Of a DNA stretch of 27,328 nt, positions 6,172 to 14,130 are shown in pieces. The notes under the pieces were generated by a model. That model did no database searches, was not told where the DNA came from, and worked only from the letters and a program-made list of their open reading frames with translations. The position numbers and the translations under genes were made by a program. The stretch is from Desulfobacteraceae bacterium (lineage in GTDB: Bacteria; Desulfobacterota; Desulfobulbia; Desulfobulbales; Desulfobulbaceae), in assembly GCA_022837185.1 (NCBI GenBank), contig JALHJD010000009.1, forward strand, positions 1 to 27,328. Direction: 5' to 3'. Every line of letters begins with the position of its first letter. The first letter of the stretch is position 1.

Positions 6172-9100
6172 ATGAGATTTTCCCGGAGTGCCGCCCTGCG
6201 CGAAATACTTCAGGTCCCAGTCACCGGCTTCCCTCCCCTGCCCCGGATGCGTTTCCCCGGAACGGTGCGTCCCTCCGTTCCACGGACCACCTGCCTCCTT
6301 CTCCTTCTGCTGCTGGTGTCCGCCACCTCCCTCTGCCCCCCCTCCGCCTTTGCCCTCGAATTCAACGGCTTTACCATTGACACGACCGGCCTGACAGTCA
6401 TGGCCCCGGAGCAGGAAGAGAGCGGCGGCAGGGACAGCAGGGGGCCCACCAAATGGTTCGTCCTGTTCAGCGGTCCGGTCCGGGAGGCGGAAAAACGGCA
6501 GCTGACCGACCTGGACTGCCGGATTGACGAGTACGTTCCCGATTTTGCCTTCCTGGTCACCATGGACGACGCGGTCAGCCAGGAGGTGGGGAAATTATCG
6601 TTTGTCCAGGGGATTGCCAGGTACAGGCCGGAACACAAGATCAGGAAAAACCTCGGCGACAGGATGGGCAACCTGCGGAACCAGGCCGTACCGCCGGGAA
6701 AACCCCGGGACCAGGCTGATGCCATCCTTGTCCGGGTGGACTCCGCCGACGGGCTTTCCGCCCTGCTGGCCGCCGTCCACCGGGAAAAGGGAGAAGTGCT
6801 GGATGTCGGCCGGGACATGGCAGCGGTGCGGATGGCGGCGGCCGGGATCAGCCGGTTGGCCGAGCTGGAGGAAATTCTCTGGATTGAAGAGGCCCCGGAT
6901 CTGCGGTTGTTCAACGAAACCACCAGTTGGACAATCCAGAGTTCCGTCCCGTACCACACGCCGTTATGGGACAGGGGGATCCGCGGCCGCGGGCAGATTG
7001 TCGGCATCGGCGATACCGGCCTCGATTATGACATGCCCTGGTTCCATGACCCGGCGGCCAGGCCCATCGGACCGGCCCATCGAAAGGTTGTCGGCTATAC
7101 GCCCTATGCGGATGATTACGACGGCGATTTCGGCCACGGCACCCATGTGGCCGGCACCGTGGCCGGCGATCGCGTTCCGGTGGACGGTTTTTCCGAAGCC
7201 GCCGGCATGGCCCCGGAGGCGAGGCTGTTCATCCAGGACATCACCCCCGGCGAGCAGACGGCCGTCTATCCCCCCGCCGATCTGGGGCAGCTGTTCGCCA
7301 CCCCCTATTCCGCCGGCGCCCGGCTGCACACCAACAGCTGGGGCGCGCCCGTCAACCTGTATGAAACCTACGCCCGGAGCGCCGACCGTTTCATGTGGGA
7401 GCACAAGAATTTCCTCGCCTTCTTTGCCAACGGCAACGCCGGCTCAGGGGAAGGCTGCGTGGGCGCCCCGGCGACGGCAAAGAACTGCGTCAGCGTCGGC
7501 GCCACGGAAAACGGCTTTGATGCCGAAAATGTCGCTGCATTCAGCAGCAACGGCCCCACCGCCGACGGCCGGATCAAGCCGACGGTCACCGCCCCCGGCG
7601 TCGCCATCGTCTCGGCGGACTCCGACGGCCTGAAGGGGAGCTTCAACAGCGGCACCATCGCCTACAGCGGGACATCCATGGCCACTCCCGCCGTTGCCGG
7701 CGCCGCGGCCCTGGTCCGGCAGTATTACCTGGAAGGGTACTGGCCGAACGGCTCGGCCGATCCGGCCTCCGGCTTTGAACCCTCGGCCGCCCTGATCAAG
7801 GCCACGCTCATCAACAGCGCCCGCAGCATGACCGGCGCCTATACCGACGGTCCCGCCCCTTCGACCGGCCAGGGATGGGGACGGATCAACCTGGCCGACA
7901 CCCTTCATTTCTTCCCCGACGACAAGTACCTCGACGCCGCCGACGTCGGGCCCGGCCTGGCAACCGGGGCAAGCTGGAGCAGGCGCTATTTCGCCACCGA
8001 CGGCCAGTACCTCAAGGTCACCCTTGTCTGGACGGATTATCCAGGCCTCGAGGGGGCGGAAAAGGCCCTGGTCAATGATCTCGACCTGCGGGTCACCACC
8101 CCGGAGGGCACGATCTACCTGGGCAATGTGTTCGCCGGCGGCATTTCCGTCCCCGGCGGCGAGAGCGACAGGCTGAACGTCGAGGAGCAGGTGTACATCC
8201 CGACCCTTCAGTCCGGGGATTATACGGTGCGGGTCAGCGGCTACAACATACCCTTCGGCCCCCAGCCCTTTGCCGTGGTGGTCACCGGCGCGAGGAGAAT
8301 TTCCTCCGCCGGGTTCATCAGTCTCGACAGGGGGCGATACAACCATGAAAGCACCATCATGATCCAGGTCGCCGACCGCGACCTCAACAGAAGCAACTCG
8401 ACCCCGGAACAGGCGACGGCTTCCATTTCCAGCACCTCGGATCCCGGCGAGACCGTCCAACTCATCGAGAGCGGTCCGGACACCTCGATTTTCATCGGCT
8501 CCATCCCGGCCCGGTCCGTTCCCGCAGCCGGCGGCAACGGTTTTGTGGAAATCGGCAACGACGACCTGATCACGGCCGTCTACCAGGACGCCGACGATGG
8601 CACCGGCAAGGCGGCAACCCGGACGGCAACCGCCGTTGCCGACCTCGTCCCCCCCGATATCGCCGGAGTTGCGGTTTCCGCCATCGGCCAGGATTCGGCG
8701 GAGGTCGCCTGGTCGACCAACGAGCCGGTTTCGGCCGCCGTCGACTACGGGGAAAATCAGGAGCTCGACGCCCGCCAGGGTGATCCCTGGCTGCTCACCT
8801 CTCCCCTTGTTCACCTTTCCGGTCTGCGGGAGAACACAACCTACTTCTTCACGGTCACCTCCACCGACGAGGCCGGCAACAGCAGCGTGGACGACAACGG
8901 CGTCCGCCTGTACTCCTTCGCCACCCTCAGCCTGCCGCCCGACCTCACCCTCAATTCCTCGAACATGACCCTGACCTATCAGACCGAAACGGTGCTGTAC
9001 GGCACCGCCCGCGACCCATCCGGAGTGGCCTCGGTCAGGATCGCCGGCAGCGGCCTCAACCAGTCCGTTCCCTGCCGCCCGGGGGACGGGTATTACGAGC

Positions 9101-10584
9101 TTCGCGTCCCCCTTGTCATCGGTGAAAACCAATTTACCGCGACCGCCGCCGACGCCCTCGGCAATACCCGGACCCTGGAGATCTCGGTTACCCGCCTGCT
9201 GCAGCCGGACCTGGAAGTAACCGCCGTTTCCGGCCCGGCAAGGGGCGGCTTTTTCCAGCCCATCCACGTGGAGACGACCGTCTGCAATAACGGTCCGGGC
9301 ATCGCCCCGGGCACAGGCCGCATATCCTGGTATCTGTCGATTGACCGGGAAATTTCCCCCGCCGACGACCAGAAGCTCAACCTGGAATACTCATACGGCG
9401 ATGACATCCCGCCCGGAGACTGCATTTTCGTCCCGGTGGACATCCGGCTGGGAATCCCCCTGGCCATGGTCTGGCAAACCTACTACCTGGGCGCCGTGGT
9501 CGACAGCAGTAAGTATATCTGGGAGGCTGACGAAACCAACAATATCCGCTTCGCGCCCGAGCCGATCGCCATCGAGGGCGCCGACCTGGCCATGACGGCG
9601 CTGTCCGGACCGGCAAAGGTGTATCCGGGCGCCGGCTTTACGGTATCCAGCACGGTGCGCAATATCGGCCTGGGCACAAGCATTCCGTTTCAGGTGGCGA
9701 TATACCTCTCCACCGACGATGCCGTCACCACGGACGACATCCGGATCGGCAGCAGGTACGTCAACCTTCTCGAGCCCGTTGGCACACCCTATCCGTATCC
9801 CTGCGAATCAAGCGCGGACACGGAAGTATTCATCAGCGACGCCGTACCGGCCGGGACATACCGTCTCGGGGTCATTGCAGCCCCCGGCAGCACCTACCAT
9901 GAACCCGACAAACAGAACAATGTCCTCCTCGGCGGCCTGATCCAGGTCGGCGATCCGGACACGGTCCCGCCGACCATCCCCCTCGACCTCTCCGGCATGG
10001 CCCTCGGCTACAACAGGGTCTACCTTGCCTGGAAGGCCGCCGCCGACATCGGCGGCACCGGGGTGGCGGGCTACCGCGTCTACCGGGGCAACACGGTCAT
10101 CACTACCGCCGCCGCCACAACCTATATCGATGCGGGCCTGGTCGCCGAAACCGCCTATTCCTACTCAGTTGCCGCCGTCGACCACGCGGGGAACCTCTCC
10201 GGCCGTTCAGCGGCCGTCCAGGTAATCACGCCCGCCCTGCCCCCCGGGATCAATCTGCCGCCGTCCATTTCCGGAACTCCGCCCGCTGTGATCGCCGCCG
10301 GCGAAATGTACGATTTTGTCCCGACCGCCTCGGACCCCAACAGGGACAGCCTGCGTTTTTCCATCAACAATAAACCGGGCTGGGCCGGATTCAGCGGGGA
10401 TACCGGCCGGCTGCTGGGCGTGGCCGGCGAGGATGATATCGGGGTCCACGGGCCCATAACCATCACCGTCCATGACCCGTACGGGACAAGCGATTCCCTG
10501 CAGTTCTCCATCACCGTGACCCCCGCGGACAATTCCGGGGTGCCCGGAGCGCTGCGGAGCGTCTACATGCTGCTGCTGCAGTGA
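6172..10584 (+). CDS. Large secreted multidomain subtilisin-family (S8) serine protease
   Basis: A 1470-residue exported protease. The hydrophobic core CLLLLLLLVSATSLC follows an unusually long N-terminal region; an in-frame ATG at 6247 would give a normal signal peptide and is a credible alternative start. A propeptide-like segment reaches to about 260. The catalytic domain has Asp281 (GIGDTGLD), His322 (FGHGTHVAGT), oxyanion Asn422 (ANGNAGSG) and Ser502 (SGTSMATPAVAG). A beta-sandwich domain with VNDLDLRVTTPEG follows at about 600-700. Next come an Ig/calcium-type domain, a FN3-like domain near 830-920 (STNEPVSAAVDYG), two CARDB-like domains (PDLEVTAVSGPA and ADLAMTALSGPA), another FN3 (about 1260-1360) and a cadherin/He_PIG-like C-terminal domain. 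There is no LPxTG or PEP-CTERM sorting tail. It probably degrades external protein; the tail domains suggest adhesion or substrate binding. Confidence 0.92.
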   Translation: MRFSRSAALREILQVPVTGFPPLPRMRFPGTVRPSVPRTTCLLLLLLLVSATSLCPPSAFALEFNGFTIDTTGLTVMAPEQEESGGRDSRGPTKWFVLFSGPVREAEKRQLTDLDCRIDEYVPDFAFLVTMDDAVSQEVGKLSFVQGIARYRPEHKIRKNLGDRMGNLRNQAVPPGKPRDQADAILVRVDSADGLSALLAAVHREKGEVLDVGRDMAAVRMAAAGISRLAELEEILWIEEAPDLRLFNETTSWTIQSSVPYHTPLWDRGIRGRGQIVGIGDTGLDYDMPWFHDPAARPIGPAHRKVVGYTPYADDYDGDFGHGTHVAGTVAGDRVPVDGFSEAAGMAPEARLFIQDITPGEQTAVYPPADLGQLFATPYSAGARLHTNSWGAPVNLYETYARSADRFMWEHKNFLAFFANGNAGSGEGCVGAPATAKNCVSVGATENGFDAENVAAFSSNGPTADGRIKPTVTAPGVAIVSADSDGLKGSFNSGTIAYSGTSMATPAVAGAAALVRQYYLEGYWPNGSADPASGFEPSAALIKATLINSARSMTGAYTDGPAPSTGQGWGRINLADTLHFFPDDKYLDAADVGPGLATGASWSRRYFATDGQYLKVTLVWTDYPGLEGAEKALVNDLDLRVTTPEGTIYLGNVFAGGISVPGGESDRLNVEEQVYIPTLQSGDYTVRVSGYNIPFGPQPFAVVVTGARRISSAGFISLDRGRYNHESTIMIQVADRDLNRSNSTPEQATASISSTSDPGETVQLIESGPDTSIFIGSIPARSVPAAGGNGFVEIGNDDLITAVYQDADDGTGKAATRTATAVADLVPPDIAGVAVSAIGQDSAEVAWSTNEPVSAAVDYGENQELDARQGDPWLLTSPLVHLSGLRENTTYFFTVTSTDEAGNSSVDDNGVRLYSFATLSLPPDLTLNSSNMTLTYQTETVLYGTARDPSGVASVRIAGSGLNQSVPCRPGDGYYELRVPLVIGENQFTATAADALGNTRTLEISVTRLLQPDLEVTAVSGPARGGFFQPIHVETTVCNNGPGIAPGTGRISWYLSIDREISPADDQKLNLEYSYGDDIPPGDCIFVPVDIRLGIPLAMVWQTYYLGAVVDSSKYIWEADETNNIRFAPEPIAIEGADLAMTALSGPAKVYPGAGFTVSSTVRNIGLGTSIPFQVAIYLSTDDAVTTDDIRIGSRYVNLLEPVGTPYPYPCESSADTEVFISDAVPAGTYRLGVIAAPGSTYHEPDKQNNVLLGGLIQVGDPDTVPPTIPLDLSGMALGYNRVYLAWKAAADIGGTGVAGYRVYRGNTVITTAAATTYIDAGLVAETAYSYSVAAVDHAGNLSGRSAAVQVITPALPPGINLPPSISGTPPAVIAAGEMYDFVPTASDPNRDSLRFSINNKPGWAGFSGDTGRLLGVAGEDDIGVHGPITITVHDPYGTSDSLQFSITVTPADNSGVPGALRSVYMLLLQ

Positions 10585-11103
10585 TTCTTTCCCGGCTGAG
10601 ACGGGAATTGGCAGTTGGCAGCATAACCAGAAGGCAGAAGACAGATGACAGAAGGGGCTTGCAGCTTCGCTGTCAGTTTGTTTGCTCTTCTCCATCAGCA
10701 GGTTGGGGTAAGCCAGCTAACCCTAACAATTCCAGCCGATTGCGTTAGGTTTGTGAACTCACCCTGGCTCCCCACATGCACCGGCAGTCGGCAGTTGACG
10801 ATTCTCCCTGTGCGAAACGGAGAACATTTTCCCGACCTGACCGGCCAGGCTGCAGGCGGAAAAATACGGGGAAGACGGCTCGCGGTTCCGTAATGCAGCC
10901 GATTACTCTTTGCCGACCAGGATATTTTTATTATGCTTATTCAAAGGTCACCCCGACTTTTTGCCGTCGGCAGTGGCATGCATCACAATTTATTGTTGAA
11001 TAATTATCCAGAACCGGATGAATGAAAGTCAACCGACAGCCCGTTGCGAAAAGTTTACGGCAGGCATCCCCTCCAGTCGACCGCGTCCCGAAGGCGCCTG
11101 ATC
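10585..11103. other. Gene-poor spacer with degenerate repeats, 519 bp
   Basis: No gene is seen. The stretch holds short imperfect minisatellite-like runs (GGCAGTTGGCAG near 10609, AGAAGGCAGAAGACAGATGACAGAAG-type sequence at 10629-10655, GGCAGTCGGCAGTTG near 10782), a degenerate REP-like palindrome (separate entry), and a hairpin TTCTCC/GGAGAA near 10803-10824. The AT-rich part at 10915-11015 probably carries the rhomboid promoter; TTGCCG/TATGCT with a 16-nt spacer is a weak candidate. Confidence 0.5.
10700..10770. repeat. Degenerate REP-like palindromic repeat
   Basis: GGTTGGGGT can pair with AACCCTAAC (one wobble), and ACCCTAAC with GTTAGGT. The outer AGGTTGGGGTAAG and CTCACCCTGGCT are also roughly complementary. 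This nested layout resembles the dispersed GGTTGGGTT...AACCCAACC palindromes found between genes in many bacteria. It is decayed here. Only one copy is in the window. Confidence 0.4.
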
Positions 11104-11871
11104 ATGTTTCCCCTCCGCGATGATAACCCGACCCTCCATGCCTCCGTCGCCACCTTTGCCATCATAGGGCTGAATGTCGGCGCCTGGACCTTTGTCCAGG
11201 GGCTGGGGTCTCATCCCGCCCTGGTCAGGTCCATCTGCGAATTCGGCCTGATCCCCGGCGAACTGCTGCAGACGATCGAGGCCGGAACGGTGATACCCCT
11301 GGGCAGCGAACTCTACTGTCTGACCCAGCCCCGGCCGAACTGGCTTTCGCCCGTTACTTCCATGTTCATGCACGGCGGCTGGCTCCACCTGATCCTCAAC
11401 ATGTGGTTTCTCTATATCTTCGGGGACAACGTGGAAGATGCCATGGGGTTTTTCCGCTTCATCGTCTTTTACCTGCTCTGCGGCTTCGGCGCCGTGGCGG
11501 CCCAGTTGCTCTCCGATCCGTCCGGAGCCGTTCCCATGGTCGGCGCCTCCGGGGCAATAGGCGGGGTCATGGGCGCCTATGCCGTCCTCTACCCCAAGGC
11601 CCCGGTGCACATGCTGATTTTTCTCGGTTTTTTCGTGACCAGGATCATTGTTCCGGCCTATTTCATGCTGGGGTACTGGTTCATCCTCCAGTTGTTCAGC
11701 GCCATACCCACCATCGGCCGGACCACGGGAGGAGTCGCCTTCTGGGCTCATGTGGGCGGGTTCGTCACCGGCATCGTCCTGGTGTTCCTGTTCTGCAACA
11801 CCGGGCGCCTGGCCCTGTGCAGGAACAAACGCGGGAGCGTGAGAAAAATCGTGGAGAAGATTGGCCGCTGA
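11104..11871 (+). CDS. Rhomboid-family intramembrane serine protease
   Basis: A 255-residue polytopic membrane protein. The catalytic dyad is Ser149 in GASGAIGG and His216 in AHVGGFVTG. The conserved HGGWLHLILNMWFLYIFG (90-107) supplies the His/Asn residues of the oxyanion region. MFPLRDDNPT is the usual N-terminus of this rhomboid subgroup, so I start at 11104 and not at the upstream in-frame start at 11044. Rhomboids cleave single-span proteins inside the membrane; the substrate cannot be deduced. It lies 14 bp before the next gene, probably in one transcript with it. Confidence 0.93.
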   Translation: MFPLRDDNPTLHASVATFAIIGLNVGAWTFVQGLGSHPALVRSICEFGLIPGELLQTIEAGTVIPLGSELYCLTQPRPNWLSPVTSMFMHGGWLHLILNMWFLYIFGDNVEDAMGFFRFIVFYLLCGFGAVAAQLLSDPSGAVPMVGASGAIGGVMGAYAVLYPKAPVHMLIFLGFFVTRIIVPAYFMLGYWFILQLFSAIPTIGRTTGGVAFWAHVGGFVTGIVLVFLFCNTGRLALCRNKRGSVRKIVEKIGR

Positions 11872-11885
11872 AAAAATGTTGAGGC

Positions 11886-13148
11886 ATGATGCCCATGGTT
11901 GAAAGAATGACCCGGCTGGCCATAGCCGTCATCTTCCTGATCTGCCTCTTTCCCGGCCCCTCGACAGCGGCAGGGACGACCGGCGGCTCTTCCGATTTCG
12001 GCGGTCTTCTGCCCAGGGGGGAGCTGATCGCCGACGAAATCTCCAGGATCACCGGCTGCGCAATTTCGCCCATTCTGGGCATTTCGGTACTTGGCGCCTA
12101 CACCTACTACGCCACCCCGGCCGAACAGAGGGACAATGTGCCCTGGCATGCCGCGCCGCAATTCTGGGCGCCGCTGCTGGTCATCCTTTTCCTCATCATC
12201 CTCAAGGATTCCGCTAAGATCGCCATCCCCAAGATCATCATGGTCCCACTGGACGCCGTCGAAACCCTGCTGGAAAAAAACACCTCGGCCGTGCTTGCCC
12301 TCATCGTCCTGCTGACTTCCATCGGCGGCGGCATCGACCAGGCCGGTCCCCCCGACCATGCCGCCGGCGGGCTGTTCGTGTCAGCCGCCCACGCGGCGCA
12401 GGGAACCGGTGTCCAATCCCTGGCCGGAGCGCGTGAACTGATCGAACCGGCAATGATCTCTGTGCTGGTCATCGCCGTGTTCACCGTTGTCTGGATTGTC
12501 AGCCAGGCGTTCAACTTCCTCATCCTTCTCAGCCCCTTCTCGTCCATCGACCTGCTGCTCACATTGTGGAAAAACAGCATCATCGCCCTTCTGCTCCTTG
12601 CCTCCCTGGTCCATCCCTACGCCGGGCTGCTGTTTTCGCTCTGCGTCATTCTCCTCTGCCTCTTCCTCTTTTCCCGCTCCCTTCGTTTTGTTGTTTTCGG
12701 CTCCCTGACGTCCATGGATCTGCTCCGGAAAAAAGCAGGGAGCCCCGAGCCCGGAACGGATGCCATCAAGGTGTTTGCCGGGGCCGGCCTGAGCGGAGTG
12801 CCCTCCATGAGCTACGGCGCCCTCACCAATGTCAACCGGGTGCTGCGGTTCACCTACCGCCCCTGGTTCGTGCTGCCTGTCCGCACCTGTGACGTGCAGG
12901 AACCGCCGGAGGCCCATCATGTCGGCAAGGGGATTTTGTCGCCGGTTATCGTGCGCGAGGGAAAAAAATCCGGACAATATACGACCTTGTGCAGGCTGCG
13001 GCCGCGGTACGCTTCCCGGGAGCACATGGTCGCGCAGATCCTGGGGCTGGCCGGAGTCCGTGACCTGGCCTTCGGCCGCGGCGTCCGGGACAGCCTGCGC
13101 CGCCTGCGGGAGCACCTGCGCCCGCAAAGGACGATTCACCCTCCCTGA
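11886..13148 (+). CDS. Polytopic membrane protein of unknown function
   Basis: A 420-residue protein with an N-terminal signal-like segment (LAIAVIFLICLF, Ala-x-Ala-type site near 28) and hydrophobic stretches at about 94-106, 134-147, 189-216, 221-244 and 246-264. A soluble C-terminal domain of about 140 residues follows (TYRPWFVLPVRTC, GKGILSPVIVREG, ...LRRLREHLRP). The start may be the ATG at 11886, 11889 or 11895; GAGG at 11881 best fits the last two. I do not recognise a named family and see no enzyme motif. It closely follows the rhomboid gene (14 bp), so the two may work together; it could be a rhomboid partner or substrate, but this is speculation. Confidence 0.75.
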   Translation: MMPMVERMTRLAIAVIFLICLFPGPSTAAGTTGGSSDFGGLLPRGELIADEISRITGCAISPILGISVLGAYTYYATPAEQRDNVPWHAAPQFWAPLLVILFLIILKDSAKIAIPKIIMVPLDAVETLLEKNTSAVLALIVLLTSIGGGIDQAGPPDHAAGGLFVSAAHAAQGTGVQSLAGARELIEPAMISVLVIAVFTVVWIVSQAFNFLILLSPFSSIDLLLTLWKNSIIALLLLASLVHPYAGLLFSLCVILLCLFLFSRSLRFVVFGSLTSMDLLRKKAGSPEPGTDAIKVFAGAGLSGVPSMSYGALTNVNRVLRFTYRPWFVLPVRTCDVQEPPEAHHVGKGILSPVIVREGKKSGQYTTLCRLRPRYASREHMVAQILGLAGVRDLAFGRGVRDSLRRLREHLRPQRTIHPP

Positions 13149-13230
13149 TGGTTGACAGGTGCCTGAAACCGTCCGGCAATGACAGAAGAACACAGTGGCC
13201 ACGGCAACGGGAAAACGGAAAGGGAATTTC

Positions 13231-14097
13231 ATGCAGACAGCGGACCCTGAGCGTTTGCGGGACTGGGTCGAATACCTGGCAAGGGGGATCGGGCCGCGGC
13301 CTGCCCCCCGGCTTGACCTGCTGGAAAAGGCGGCCGGGCGGATCTCCGACCACTTTCATTCCCTGGGCTACGGGGTAACTCATCAGGCCGTCCCCTACCG
13401 GGATACCGCCCATGTCAACGTCATCGCCGCGCCCCGGGAAAGCGACGGCGGCGACAAACCCCTGCTGGTGGTGGGGGCCCATTACGACAGCGTGTCCCGC
13501 ACCCCGGGGGCCGACGACAATGCCAGCGGGGTCGCCGGCCTGATGGAAATCGCCCGGCTCCTGCGCCGCAACCCGCCGGCGGGACTTCGGCTGGCCGCCT
13601 TCTGTCCGGAGGAACCACCGGCCTACCGGACCAGAAAAATGGGCAGCTATGTCTATGCCCACAGCCTGAAACAGGCCGGGACCAGGCTCAGGGGCATGAT
13701 CTGCCTGGAAATGATCGGTTATTTCTCGGATGCGCCCGGCAGCCAGTCCTATCCCCTGCCCTTCATGAAGACTCTCTATCCGGACCGGGGCAATTTTATC
13801 GCCATGGTCGGCAACCTCAGGTCGGCCCGGTGGACCAGGCAGGTCAGAAACGCTTTTGCCGCGGCCACCGATCTGCCTGTTGAAACCCTCAACGCCCCGG
13901 CCATCATTGTCGGCATTGATTTTTCCGACCACTGGTCCTTCAACAAATTCAACTTCCCCGCCCTCATGGTGACCGATACCGCCTTTTACCGGACCCCCCA
14001 CTACCATCTTCCCACCGATACCCCCGAAACCCTTGATTATGTCCGGATGGCCAAAGTAACGGACGGCCTGGCGGCCGCGGTGAGCGTACTGGCCTGA
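13231..14097 (+). CDS. M28-family zinc peptidase (aminopeptidase-like)
   Basis: A 288-residue protein. Metal-binding and catalytic residues of family M28 are visible: His84 and Asp86 (GAHYDS), bridging Asp95 (PGADDNASG), Glu127/Glu128 (CPEEPP) as general base and ligand, Glu160 in CLEMIGYF where the family more often has Asp, and His259 in HYHLPTDT. No signal peptide is seen with this start, so it is probably cytoplasmic. The frame is open back to a GTG at 13195, but the ATG at 13231 has AAAGGGA at a good distance. It may remove N-terminal residues from peptides, perhaps those generated by the proteases upstream. Convergent with the minus-strand block that follows. Confidence 0.88.
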   Translation: MQTADPERLRDWVEYLARGIGPRPAPRLDLLEKAAGRISDHFHSLGYGVTHQAVPYRDTAHVNVIAAPRESDGGDKPLLVVGAHYDSVSRTPGADDNASGVAGLMEIARLLRRNPPAGLRLAAFCPEEPPAYRTRKMGSYVYAHSLKQAGTRLRGMICLEMIGYFSDAPGSQSYPLPFMKTLYPDRGNFIAMVGNLRSARWTRQVRNAFAAATDLPVETLNAPAIIVGIDFSDHWSFNKFNFPALMVTDTAFYRTPHYHLPTDTPETLDYVRMAKVTDGLAAAVSVLA

Positions 14098-14104
14098 GCG
14101 GCGG

Positions 14105-14120
14105 CGGGCGGTGCCGCCCG
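14105..14120. terminator. Palindrome between convergent genes, possible bidirectional terminator
   Basis: CGGGCGG and CCGCCCG form a perfect 7-bp stem around TG, in the 33-bp gap between convergent stops. There is no T-run on either side, so if it stops transcription it does so weakly. Confidence 0.3.
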
Positions 14121-14130
14121 TCCACGGGCA

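Noticed and set aside
7444..9267. 607-aa minus-strand open frame inside the subtilase gene
   Set aside because: The plus-strand frame has the full catalytic triad and domain structure. The antisense frame is Gly/Val-rich without motifs.
10715..10755. Integron attC-like pair CCCTAAC ... GCGTTAGGT
   Set aside because: GTTAGGT fits the attC core, but the distance is only about 30 bp, the other core does not fit RYYYAAC, and there is no cassette or integrase.
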